Positions 1 through 8,311 of a stretch of DNA of 64,000 nt are shown piece by piece. Both the position numbers and the translations under genes were made by a program. The notes under the pieces are model-generated. The model was given only the letters and a program-made list of their open reading frames with translations, made no database searches and was not told where the DNA came from. This DNA is from Streptomyces violaceoruber. Lineage in GTDB: Bacteria; Actinomycetota; Actinomycetes; Streptomycetales; Streptomycetaceae. The stretch is taken from contig JODI01000001.1 of assembly GCA_000720805.1 (NCBI GenBank), positions 186,001-250,000 on the forward strand, given 5' to 3'. The stretch's first letter is position 1. The number at the start of each line of letters is the position of its first letter.

Positions 1-1
1 G

Positions 2-613
2 GCCGCCGAACGCCTGGCCAAGAACGGTGTCGCTGCCACCTCGCTGCGCTGCGACGTCACCGACGAGGACGAGGTCGCAGCGCTCGTCGCCCACTGCACC
101 GACATCTTCGGACCACTCGGCGTGATGGTCAACAACGCCGGGATCACCCGGGACGCGACCCTGCGCAAGATGGCTCTCGCCGACTTCCGTGCCGTCGTCG
201 ACGTCCACCTGACCGGCGCCTGGAACGGCACCCGGTACGCCGCCGAGGCGATGCGCGCGCACGGTCGGGGCGGCAGCATCGTCAACATCTCCTCCATCGC
301 CGGCAAGGTCGGCAACTTCGGCCAGACGAACTACAGCGCCGCCAAGGCGGGACTCGTCGGCCTCACCAAGGCCTCCGCCAAGGAGCTCGCGAGGGCGGGC
401 ATCCGCGTCAACGCCGTGCAGCCCGGTCTGATCCGTACCGCCATGACCGAGGCGATGCCCAAGGCCGCCTGGGACGCGAAGCTCGCGGAGATCCCGATGG
501 GCCGCGCCGGCGAACCCGCCGAGGTCGCGCAGGTCGTCCTGTTCCTCGCCTCCGACCTGGCGAGCTACGTCACCGGAGCCGTGGTCGAGGTGACCGGCGG
601 CCGGTACATGTGA
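2..613 (+). CDS. SDR-family oxidoreductase, FabG-like (5' partial)
   Basis: The frame is open from the window edge, so the start codon and the N-terminal glycine-rich nucleotide motif lie to the left; 203 residues are visible. The classical short-chain dehydrogenase hallmarks are present: NNAG, a catalytic Ser in NISSIAG, and the Tyr-Lys pair in NYSAAKAG. The C-terminal stretch ([19 protein letters not shown], then VTGG) is typical of 3-oxoacyl-ACP/CoA reductases. It is the first visible gene of an operon with a thiolase, so reduction of a beta-ketoacyl-CoA or oxidation of a beta-hydroxyacyl-CoA is the likely role. The exact substrate cannot be read from sequence. Confidence 0.9.
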   Translation, partial: AAERLAKNGVAATSLRCDVTDEDEVAALVAHCTDIFGPLGVMVNNAGITRDATLRKMALADFRAVVDVHLTGAWNGTRYAAEAMRAHGRGGSIVNISSIAGKVGNFGQTNYSAAKAGLVGLTKASAKELARAGIRVNAVQPGLIRTAMTEAMPKAAWDAKLAEIPMGRAGEPAEVAQVVLFLASDLASYVTGAVVEVTGGRYM

Positions 614-675
614 GCGCCGACCGCGTCCCCGAACGTCCCGCACGACCCTGACACGACCGAAGAAAGGCCCAGCCG

Positions 676-1926
676 ATGCCCGCCCTCCTGCGTGACGCGG
701 TGATCTGCGAACCCCTGCGTACCCCCGTCGGCGGCTACGGCGGCGTCTTCCGCGACGTGACGGCGGCCGAGCTCGCCGCCACGGTCGTACGCGCCGTGCT
801 GGAACGCACCGGCATACCCGCCGAAGCCGTGGACGACGTCCTGCTGGGCCAGTGCTACCCCAACGGCGAGGCCCCGGCCATCGGCCGCGTGGCCGCCCTG
901 GACGCCGGTCTGCCCGTGGAGGTCCCCGGACTGCAGATCGACCGCCGCTGCGGCTCCGGACTGCAGGCGATCATCACCGCGGCGATGCAGGTGCAGACCG
1001 GTGCCAGCGACCTCGTGCTGGCCGGGGGCGTCGAGTCCATGAGCCAGGCCGAGTTCTACACGACCGGTGTGCGCTGGGGTGTGCGCGGGGCCGGCACCAC
1101 CCTGCACGACCGGCTGGCGCGCGGGCGTGTCACGTCCGGAGGGGTCAACCACCCCGTCCCCGGGGGCATGTTGGAGACCGCCGAGAACCTGCGGCGCGAG
1201 TACGCCATCCCCCGCGAGGAACAGGACGAACTCGCCCTGCGCTCCCACGAGAAGGCCGTCGCGGCCCAGCGGGAGGGCCGGTTCGCCGACGAGATCGTGC
1301 CCGTCACCGTACGGTCCCGGAAGGGTGACACGGTCGTCGACACCGACGAACACCCGCGCCCCGACTCCTCGTTGGAGAAGCTCGCGAAGCTGCGTCCCGT
1401 GCTCGGCCGCCAGGATCCGGAGGCCACCGTCACCGCGGGCAACGCCAGCGGTCAGAACGACGGCGCCGCGCTCTGCGTCGTGACCCACCCCGAGAGGGCC
1501 GCCGAACTCGGCCTGCGTCCCCTGGGCCGCCTGGTCTCCTGGGCCGTCGTCGGTGTGCCGCCCCAGACCATGGGCATCGGCCCGGTGCCCGCCACCGCCC
1601 GGGCCCTGGACCGGGCGGGTCTGAAGCTCGCCGACATCGACCTGATCGAGCTCAACGAGGCCTTCGCCGCCCAGGTGCTCGCCTGCACCCGCGCGTGGGA
1701 CCTGACGGAGACCGACTTCGAACGGTTCAACGTCAACGGTTCCGGCATCTCGCTGGGACACCCCGTCGGCGCCACCGGCGGGCGCATCCTCGCCACCCTG
1801 CTGCGCGAACTCGACCGCCGCCAGGCCCGCTACGGCCTGGAGACCATGTGCCTCGGCGGCGGCCAGGGCCTGGCCGCGGTCTTCGAACGGCCCACCGACA
1901 CCACCCATGCTCATGGAGGACGCTGA
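676..1926 (+). CDS. Thiolase (acetyl-CoA acetyltransferase family)
   Basis: A 416-residue thiolase, normal length for the family. The nucleophilic Cys is in DRRCGSGLQAI, the catalytic His in GHPVGATGGR, and the second active-site Cys in CLGGGQGLA. It condenses or cleaves acyl-CoA/beta-ketoacyl-CoA in the cytosol. The start ATG follows a GAAAGG ribosome-binding site. The stop codon lies one base before the ATG of the next gene, so the two are probably translationally coupled. With SDRs on both sides and Liv-type transport nearby, a catabolic acyl-CoA role is more likely than polyhydroxyalkanoate synthesis, which has no other gene here. Confidence 0.92.
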   Translation: MPALLRDAVICEPLRTPVGGYGGVFRDVTAAELAATVVRAVLERTGIPAEAVDDVLLGQCYPNGEAPAIGRVAALDAGLPVEVPGLQIDRRCGSGLQAIITAAMQVQTGASDLVLAGGVESMSQAEFYTTGVRWGVRGAGTTLHDRLARGRVTSGGVNHPVPGGMLETAENLRREYAIPREEQDELALRSHEKAVAAQREGRFADEIVPVTVRSRKGDTVVDTDEHPRPDSSLEKLAKLRPVLGRQDPEATVTAGNASGQNDGAALCVVTHPERAAELGLRPLGRLVSWAVVGVPPQTMGIGPVPATARALDRAGLKLADIDLIELNEAFAAQVLACTRAWDLTETDFERFNVNGSGISLGHPVGATGGRILATLLRELDRRQARYGLETMCLGGGQGLAAVFERPTDTTHAHGGR

Positions 1927-1927
1927 T

Positions 1928-3364
1928 ATGGCCGGACTCATCGCATACGGCGCCTACGTGCCGTACCACCGCCTCGCCCGGGCCGACGTCGGCGCCGTAC
2001 TGGGGTCGCGGGGCGGCAAGGGAACCCGCGCGGTCGCGGGCTACGACGAGGACACCACCTCCATGGCCGTCGAGGCGGCCCGCGGCGCCCTGGCCCGTGA
2101 CGGGCTGCGCGGCCGCATCGGCCAGCTCTTCCTCGCCACCGCCGCCCCCGCCTACCTCGACAAGACGAACGCGACCGCGGTGCACGCCGCGCTCGGCCTC
2201 GACGAGCACGTGCTCGCCGCCGACATGGCCGGCTCCGTCCGCTCGGGCCTGGGCGCGCTGCTGACCGCCGCCCGCTCCCCGATCCCCACCCTGACGGTCC
2301 TGTCGGACCTGCGCACCGGCCTGCCCGGCGGCAGCGACGAGATCGCGGGCGGCGACGGCGCGGCGGCCTTCGTCTTCGGCGGACACCGCAACGGCGCGCC
2401 CGTCATCGCGGAGCTGCTCGCCCACGACACGGTCAGCGACGAGATCCTCGAACGCTGGCGCCTGCCCGGCGCCACCTCCTCCCGCGTCTGGGAGGAGCGC
2501 TTCGCCGAGGAGATCTACGTGTCCCTCGCGGACAAGGCGCTCACCGCGGCCCTCGACCACGCGGCGGTCGACATCGCGTCGATCGACCACTTCGTGGTCG
2601 CGGGCCTGCACGCGCGCGCGTGCGCGGCGGTACGGCGTACCGCCGGGGTCCGTCCCGAGGCGGTGACGCCGGACCTGGCCGGAGCGATCGGCAACGCCGG
2701 CACCGCCCAGCCCGGACTGCTCCTCGCCGACGTCCTCGACCGGGCGCGGCCCGGCGAGACCATCGCCCTCGTCGTGCTCGGCGACGGCGCCGGAGTCCTC
2801 CTGCTGCGCACCACCGACGCGCTCCCGGCCCACCGCGCGGCCCGCCCGGTCGCCGCGCAGATCGCCCAGGGCAGCGCCCCTATGCCGTACGCCACCTACC
2901 TGTCCTGGCGCGGCCTCCTCGACCGCGAACCACCCCGCCGGCCGGACCCCGAGCCGCCGTACGCCCCGCCCGCACACCGCCGCACCGCGTGGAAGTACGG
3001 CTTCGTCGCCTCCCGCTGCGAGAAGTGCGGGACCCGGCATCTGCCGCCGGACCGGGTGTGCACCTCCTGCCGCAGCGTCGACGCCATGACCGACGAGCCG
3101 ATGGAGCACGTGCGCGGCACGGTCGCCACTTTCACCGTCGACCGGCTGGCCCACACGCCGAGTCCGCCGATGCTCGTCGTGGTCGTCGACTACGACGGAG
3201 GCGGCCGGTTCCGCTGCCAGCTCACCGACGCCACCGAGGCCGACGCCGTCATCGGCGCCCGGGTGGAGATGACGTTCCGGCGCACGGTCACCGCGTCCGG
3301 CGTGCACAACTACTTCTGGAAGGCCCGGCCGGTGCGCACGGGCGAGACCGAGGGGACACACTGA
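1928..3364 (+). CDS. HMG-CoA synthase-like protein fused to C-terminal DUF35 (Zn ribbon/OB fold)
   Basis: 478 residues from the ATG at 1928, chosen over in-frame upstream ATGs (1907, 1913) because GGAGGA sits 7 nt before it. Residues 1 to about 320 resemble the HMG-CoA synthase/KAS III-like thiolase fold (GGKGTR, YDEDT near the N terminus, later GDGAAAFVFG and an ALVVLGDGAG strand). Residues about 345-478 form a DUF35 module with a four-Cys zinc ribbon (CEKCG...CTSC) followed by an OB fold. Where canonical HMG-CoA synthases carry the acyl-accepting Cys, this protein reads LAADMAGSVRSG, so by my eye alignment the Cys is absent. DUF35 proteins are known to bridge thiolase and HMG-CoA synthase (archaea) or to complete Ltp aldolases; the next gene is such a thiolase. 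Confidence 0.8.
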   Translation: MAGLIAYGAYVPYHRLARADVGAVLGSRGGKGTRAVAGYDEDTTSMAVEAARGALARDGLRGRIGQLFLATAAPAYLDKTNATAVHAALGLDEHVLAADMAGSVRSGLGALLTAARSPIPTLTVLSDLRTGLPGGSDEIAGGDGAAAFVFGGHRNGAPVIAELLAHDTVSDEILERWRLPGATSSRVWEERFAEEIYVSLADKALTAALDHAAVDIASIDHFVVAGLHARACAAVRRTAGVRPEAVTPDLAGAIGNAGTAQPGLLLADVLDRARPGETIALVVLGDGAGVLLLRTTDALPAHRAARPVAAQIAQGSAPMPYATYLSWRGLLDREPPRRPDPEPPYAPPAHRRTAWKYGFVASRCEKCGTRHLPPDRVCTSCRSVDAMTDEPMEHVRGTVATFTVDRLAHTPSPPMLVVVVDYDGGGRFRCQLTDATEADAVIGARVEMTFRRTVTASGVHNYFWKARPVRTGETEGTH

Positions 3365-4572
3365 TGGGCTCGCACGGAATCAGGGACCGGGTCGCGATCG
3401 TCGGCATGGGCTGCACGCCCTTCGGCGAGCACTGGACCCGCTCGGCGGACGACCTGCTGATCGACGCCGTGGGCGATGCGGTCACCTCGGCCGGCATCAC
3501 CCTCGACGACATCGACGCGTACTGGTTCGGCACCCAGGCCTCCGGAGTGTCCGGGCTGACCCTCAGCCGCGCACTCCACCTGCCCAACAAGCCGGTCACC
3601 CGCGTCGAGAACATGTGCGCGACCGGCTCCGAGGCCCTGCGCAACGCCTGCTACGCGGTCGCCTCCGGGGCGTACGACGTGGCGATGGCCGTCGGCGTGG
3701 AGAAGCTCAAGGACTCCGGTATGTCCGGGCTGTCGGGCACCGTCATCCCGGGCGCGGGCGACGACAGCCGCGGGGAGATCACCGCCCCGGCCAACTTCTC
3801 CCTCCTCGCCCCCGCCTACGCCGCCAAGTACGGTCTGGCCGAGGAGGAGATGAAGGACGTCATCACCCGCATCGCCTGGAAGAACCACTTCAACGGGGCC
3901 CGCAACCCCCGCGCCCAGTTCCGCAAGGAGGTCCCGCCGGAGCGCATCAAGGCGGCCCCGATCGTCGCGGGCATGCTCGGCGTGTTCGACTGCTCGGGCG
4001 TGTCCGACGGTTCGGCGGCGGCGATCGTGGTCCGGGCCGAGGACGCCTACCGGTACACCGACAGGCCGATCTTCGTGAAGGCGCTGTCCTTCGTCGCCGG
4101 CCCGGCGGACGGGCTCCTCGACCCGGAGTACGACTTCACCTCCTTCCCCGAGGTCGTCGCCTCCGCGCGGGAGGCCTACCGGCAGGCGGGCATCACCGAC
4201 CCGCGCGCCGAGCTCGCGCTCGCCGAGGTCCACGACTGCTTCACGCCCACCGAGCTGGTGCTGATGGAGGACCTGGGCTTCTCCGAGCGCGGCCAGGGCT
4301 GGAAGGACGTCACCAGCGGGGCGTTCGACCTGGACGGCTCACTCCCCGTCAACCCGGACGGCGGCCTGAAGGCCTTCGGTCACCCCATCGGCGCCTCGGG
4401 CCTGCGCATGATGTTCGAGGCGTGGCTGCAACTGCGGGGCGAGGCACCGGCCGAGCGGACCGTCAAGTCCGTGGCCGAGGGACGCTCGCTCGCCCTGACC
4501 CACAACCTCGGCGGCGGACCCGGCGAGTGCGTCTCGTTCGTGTCGGTCGTCGGCAGTCAACTCACCGAATAG
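3364..4572 (+). CDS. SCP-x/Ltp-type thiolase-like (lipid-transfer) protein
   Basis: 402 residues. The start ATG overlaps the preceding TGA by one base, implying coupled translation with the DUF35 fusion. Thiolase-fold markers are visible: Cys in VENMCATGSEALR, EVHDCFTPTE, GHPIGASG and a C-terminal GGGPGECVS. The HDCF motif and overall form match the nonspecific lipid-transfer/SCP-x branch, which includes Ltp2-type retro-aldolases that work with DUF35 partners in steroid side-chain degradation. Here the DUF35 domain is carried by the upstream protein, so the two probably form one complex. Whether it performs a thiolase or an aldol reaction cannot be decided from sequence. Confidence 0.85.
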   Translation: MGSHGIRDRVAIVGMGCTPFGEHWTRSADDLLIDAVGDAVTSAGITLDDIDAYWFGTQASGVSGLTLSRALHLPNKPVTRVENMCATGSEALRNACYAVASGAYDVAMAVGVEKLKDSGMSGLSGTVIPGAGDDSRGEITAPANFSLLAPAYAAKYGLAEEEMKDVITRIAWKNHFNGARNPRAQFRKEVPPERIKAAPIVAGMLGVFDCSGVSDGSAAAIVVRAEDAYRYTDRPIFVKALSFVAGPADGLLDPEYDFTSFPEVVASAREAYRQAGITDPRAELALAEVHDCFTPTELVLMEDLGFSERGQGWKDVTSGAFDLDGSLPVNPDGGLKAFGHPIGASGLRMMFEAWLQLRGEAPAERTVKSVAEGRSLALTHNLGGGPGECVSFVSVVGSQLTE

Positions 4573-4587
4573 GAAAGACGGTTCGCC

Positions 4588-5382
4588 ATGACGCGACTCC
4601 AGGACAAGATCGCCGTCGTCACCGGGGCCGCGTCCGGCATCGGCGCGGCCACCGCCCGTCGCCTGGCGGCCGAGGGCGCCCACACGGTGGTCGCCGACCT
4701 GAACCTCGACGGCGCCAAGGCGGTGACGGAGGAGATCCGCGACGCCGGGGGCTCCGCGACGGCGGTCGCGGTCGACCTCGGGGACGTGGAGAGCGTACGG
4801 GCCATGGTGGCCGCCGCCGTCGAGACGTACGGCGGTCTCGACGTCCTGCACAACAACGCGGCGGCCACCCACCTGGCCGCCCGCCAGGACCTCGCCGTCG
4901 TGGACGCCGATCCGGCGGTCTGGGACGACACGATGCGGATCAACCTGCGCGGGACCATGGTCGCCATCCAGGCCGCGGTCCCGCACATGGTCGCGCGCGG
5001 CGCCGGCTCGATCATCAACACCTCGTCCGGCGCCGGCCTCTCCGGCGATCTGCGCAATCCCGCGTACGGGGCGTCCAAGGCCGCCCTCATCAACCTCACG
5101 CAGTACGTCGCCACGCAGTACGGCAAGCAGGGCGTGCGCTGCAACGCCATCGCGCCCGGCTTCATCGTCACCCCGGCGAGCTCCGGTTCGGCGCACGGGG
5201 CGATCCGGGAGGCGATGCTGCGCCATCACCTGACCCCGCGCCTGGGGCGCCCGGAGGACGTCGCGTCGGCGGTGGTGTTCCTCGCCTCCGACGAGTCGGC
5301 CTTCGTCACCGGGCACACCCTGCGCGTGGACGGCGGGCTGCTGTCCCATCAGCCGTACGTCGCGGACCTGCGGGACGCGTGA
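4588..5382 (+). CDS. SDR-family oxidoreductase
   Basis: 264 residues, complete classical SDR: cofactor motif TGAASGIG near residue 12, NNAAA, a catalytic Ser in NTSSGAGL and the Tyr-Lys pair in YGASKAAL. The C terminus has the usual RLGRPEDVASAVVFLASDES and VDGG. AGGAAAGACGG precedes the ATG as ribosome-binding site. It is the last gene of the visible thiolase operon and ends just before a strong hairpin at 5401-5433. It probably catalyses an NAD(P)-dependent 3-hydroxyacyl or alcohol oxidoreduction in the same pathway. Confidence 0.9.
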   Translation: MTRLQDKIAVVTGAASGIGAATARRLAAEGAHTVVADLNLDGAKAVTEEIRDAGGSATAVAVDLGDVESVRAMVAAAVETYGGLDVLHNNAAATHLAARQDLAVVDADPAVWDDTMRINLRGTMVAIQAAVPHMVARGAGSIINTSSGAGLSGDLRNPAYGASKAALINLTQYVATQYGKQGVRCNAIAPGFIVTPASSGSAHGAIREAMLRHHLTPRLGRPEDVASAVVFLASDESAFVTGHTLRVDGGLLSHQPYVADLRDA

Positions 5383-5400
5383 CGCGGGCGTTCCCGCCGT

Positions 5401-5433
5401 AGCCGGAGGCGCTTCAGGACCGCGCCTCCGGCT
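5401..5433. terminator. Bidirectional hairpin terminator
   Basis: Perfect 12-bp inverted repeat (arm AGCCGGAGGCGC at 5401-5412, complement at 5422-5433) with a 9-nt loop. It lies between the converging SDR and livHMG genes, the expected place for a shared factor-independent terminator. A second GC-rich palindrome follows at about 5437-5455. Confidence 0.8.
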
Positions 5434-5475
5434 TCCTGCCGCCCGGGCGGGCGGCGGTCGGTTCCTCCAGGCCTT

Positions 5476-8184
5476 CTAGGACACAGCCTCCGGCTCCAGG
5501 TCTCCCAGGTAGGCCGCCCGCACCGCCGGGTCGCTGCGGACCTCCTGCGGCGTGCCGGCGCAGATGCGGCGGCCGAAGTCGAGGACGACGACCTGGTCGC
5601 AGACGCTCATCACCATGTCGACGTCGTGCTCGACGAGCAGCACTCCCATGCCCCAGTCCTCGGCGAGCCGCCGCACCAGGTGGGCCAACTCCCGCGTCTC
5701 GTCGTCCGACAGCCCCGCCGCCGGTTCGTCGAGCAGCAGCACGGACGGCGAGGACGCGACCGAGCGGGCGATGGCCAGCAGCCGCCGCTCCCCGTACGAC
5801 AGGTCGCCCACCGGCCGGTCCAGGCTGTCCTGGAGGCCGAACTCCCGTACCGCGACGAGTACGTGGGCGGGGAGCGGGCGGCTGCCGGGACGGATCAGGT
5901 CGGTGAGGTACGCCCACCGGCCGGGCCGGTCGCAGGCCGCGTACAGGTTGTCCAGGACGGTCATGTCCTCGAACAGCTCCAGCGACTGGAAGGACCGGCT
6001 GAGCCCGGCGGACGCCCGCTTGTGCACCGACAGCCGGGTCGCGTCCAGGTCCCCGAGGCGCACACTGCCGGACGCGGCCCGCGTGAAACCGGTGACGGCG
6101 TCGATGGCGGAGGTCTTGCCGGCGCCGTTGGGGCCGATGAGGCCCACGACCCGGCCCGGCTCCACGTCCAGCGAGAGCCCGTCGACGGCGACGACACCGC
6201 CGTAGCGGACGGTGAGGTCCCGCACGTGCAGGGGCAGAGGCGCGGCGCGGGTGACGTCCGGGACGGCAGTCGGTTCCTCCTCGGCCTCGCCCTTCGGGAC
6301 GACCGGCACCCGCTTCGCGGACAGCCTGCGCCGGACGCCCGCCGCCTGCCGGCCGACTGCCTTGCCGATACCGTCCTGGTTGCCCACCAGCGTCAGCACC
6401 AGGATGATCCCGCCGATCAGCGGCATCCACTCGCTCAGGCCCGGCAGCACCAGGTCCCCGAACCGGGCGCCGACCGTGCCCGCGGCGAAGGTCGCGCCGA
6501 ACAGCGGGCCGACGAGGAAGCCGACACCGCCAATGACGGCGAGCCCGAGCGCGGTGATCGAGTTGAAGCTGGCGAAGTCGGAGAAGACCACCGAGGTCGA
6601 GCGGAAGCCGGTGAGCACGCCGGCGAGCGCGGCGATGGCGGCGGACAGGCCGAAGGCGTAGAGCTTGGCCGCGCGGACGTCGATGCCGAGGGCGGCGGCG
6701 GCCCGCTCGTTCGCCCGTACGGCGACGAGGCGGCGGCCGGTCCGGCTGCGCCGCACGTTGGCGACGAGGAGGGCGGCGGCGACGAACAGCACGAGCACCA
6801 CGGAGGCGTACCGCTGCGGATGGTCGACGCCGGAGATGCTGATGCCGAAGAGTGTCTGCTTGCCGACGGCGATGCCGTCACTGCCGGGGGTGGTCGACAG
6901 GTCGGTGTTCTGGAAGACCATCGCCTCCAGAGTGGTGCCGAGGCCGAGCGTGATGATCGCGAGGTTGACGCCCCGGGTACGGACCGCCGGGAGCGCGAAC
7001 AGCAGGCCGATCGGCACCGTTCCCAACACGCCCGCCAGCAGGGCGAGTTCGAAAGGCCAGCCCCAGTCGGCCGCGGTGTGCCCGGCGATGAAGGCGCCGG
7101 TCCCGGCGAGGGCGTAGGCCGCGAGGGAGACCTGCCCGGCGTAGCCGGTGACCACGACGATCGACAGGATGATCAGCGAGAGGACCAGAGTGGTGGTGAT
7201 CGCGTCGGCCCACAGCGGCGTCGAGACGCTGACCAGCACCAGGGCGACCGCGACGGCGAGGGCAAGCGGTGCCTTGCGCACCCTTCCGGTGCCCAGGGCG
7301 GGCAGCCGGTCCAGGAACGTGCCGCGCAACGGGAGGGCCCGGCCGCGGGCGACCAGGACCAGGGCGATGAAGAGGAAGGGCACGGAAGAGGCCAGCCCGG
7401 TGACGTCGCTGCCGAAGCGGGTCAGCTCGGACTGCACGAGGCCGATGACCAGACCGCCCGCCAGGGTGACGGGGAACGACGAGAACCTGCCGACCAGGGC
7501 GGCCGCCAGCGCGCTGAGCAGGAGAGTGGTCAGCCCGGTCACCGACAGGCCGATGACCGGCACGATCAGGATGGCCGTCAGGCCCGCGAGGGCCGAGCCC
7601 AGCGCCCAGTTGCCGGTGGCGATCAGGTCGGGGGACCAGCCGAGGGAGGCGGCGGCGCCCTCGTTCTCGGCGACCGCGGTGGTGCCCAGGCCGAACAGGG
7701 TCCGCTTGTAGAGCAGGTGGAGGACCGCGGTCACCGCGAGCGCGATGCCCAGCAGCCAGACACGGTCCTCGGAGACCGTCGCCCCGGCGATCGTCAGCAG
7801 CTTGGTGGGCAGCTTGCCCGGCACCAGCTGCAGGCTGTCGCCGTAGCGCTTCACGGCGATCGCGGTGAGCACGATGAACACCGCCAGGGTGCCGACCAGC
7901 CGGGCCAGCGACGACGCCCGGCGCAGCGGACGGAGCACCAGCAGGTGCGTGAGGACGCCCAGCGCCGCGGAGGTGAGCACCCCGCACGCGGTGGCGGGCC
8001 AGTAGGACACGCCGTGCTGCGCGGAGAGCTCCCACTGTACGTAGGCGCCGGCCATCCCGATCGCGCCGTGCGCGAAGTTCAGGACACCGGAGCCCCGGTA
8101 GACCAGCACGATGCCGTGCGCGGTGAGCGCGTAGAGCGCGCCCAAACCCAGGCCCAGCAGCGCGAACCGCAGGATGTCGGCCAT
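5476..8184 (-). CDS. Branched-chain-amino-acid-type ABC transporter, LivH-LivM-LivG triple fusion
   Basis: 902 residues from the ATG at 8184, which has GGGAGG 7 nt upstream; an in-frame upstream Met lacks such a site. The first ~290 residues are a LivH-like permease (ALYALTAHGIVLVYRGSGVLNFAHG). Residues about 300-600 are a LivM-like permease (SLAAYALAGTGAFIAGH, then GGVGFLVGPLFGA). Residues about 645-902 are a LivG ATPase with Walker A GPNGAGKT near 683, signature LSYGERR and Walker B VLLLDEP. These are normally three separate genes. The binding protein and LivF ATPase are encoded divergently, so the full importer is split across the intergenic operator. The family also imports short-chain carboxylates and aromatic acids, which would suit the acyl-CoA genes nearby. 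Confidence 0.93.
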   Translation of the reverse strand: MADILRFALLGLGLGALYALTAHGIVLVYRGSGVLNFAHGAIGMAGAYVQWELSAQHGVSYWPATACGVLTSAALGVLTHLLVLRPLRRASSLARLVGTLAVFIVLTAIAVKRYGDSLQLVPGKLPTKLLTIAGATVSEDRVWLLGIALAVTAVLHLLYKRTLFGLGTTAVAENEGAAASLGWSPDLIATGNWALGSALAGLTAILIVPVIGLSVTGLTTLLLSALAAALVGRFSSFPVTLAGGLVIGLVQSELTRFGSDVTGLASSVPFLFIALVLVARGRALPLRGTFLDRLPALGTGRVRKAPLALAVAVALVLVSVSTPLWADAITTTLVLSLIILSIVVVTGYAGQVSLAAYALAGTGAFIAGHTAADWGWPFELALLAGVLGTVPIGLLFALPAVRTRGVNLAIITLGLGTTLEAMVFQNTDLSTTPGSDGIAVGKQTLFGISISGVDHPQRYASVVLVLFVAAALLVANVRRSRTGRRLVAVRANERAAAALGIDVRAAKLYAFGLSAAIAALAGVLTGFRSTSVVFSDFASFNSITALGLAVIGGVGFLVGPLFGATFAAGTVGARFGDLVLPGLSEWMPLIGGIILVLTLVGNQDGIGKAVGRQAAGVRRRLSAKRVPVVPKGEAEEEPTAVPDVTRAAPLPLHVRDLTVRYGGVVAVDGLSLDVEPGRVVGLIGPNGAGKTSAIDAVTGFTRAASGSVRLGDLDATRLSVHKRASAGLSRSFQSLELFEDMTVLDNLYAACDRPGRWAYLTDLIRPGSRPLPAHVLVAVREFGLQDSLDRPVGDLSYGERRLLAIARSVASSPSVLLLDEPAAGLSDDETRELAHLVRRLAEDWGMGVLLVEHDVDMVMSVCDQVVVLDFGRRICAGTPQEVRSDPAVRAAYLGDLEPEAVS

Positions 8185-8213
8185 CGGGGAACCTCCCAGA
8201 GCGGGGCGAGACA

Positions 8214-8237
8214 GCACATTCATTTAAATAATTGTGC
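8214..8237. promoter_or_regulatory. 24-bp near-perfect palindrome between divergent liv genes (candidate operator)
   Basis: Ten of 12 base pairs match around a centre at 8225/8226: outer arms GCACA/TGTGC, core ATTTAAAT. It is an AT-rich island in very GC-rich DNA and lies 30 bp upstream of livHMG and 75 bp upstream of the binding-protein gene. This is the size and form of a TetR- or GntR-type operator controlling both directions. No regulator gene for it is in the window. Confidence 0.6.
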
Positions 8238-8311
8238 CGAGAGTACTTCACTAACTGCAAAACGCACCCCATGCTGTTCGCCATCTCGACGACGAGCCCC
8301 GCGGAGGAACC

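Noticed and set aside
1733..3361. Minus-strand open frame opposite the HMG-CoA synthase-like gene
   Set aside because: Shadow frame; repetitive Gly/Arg-rich product.
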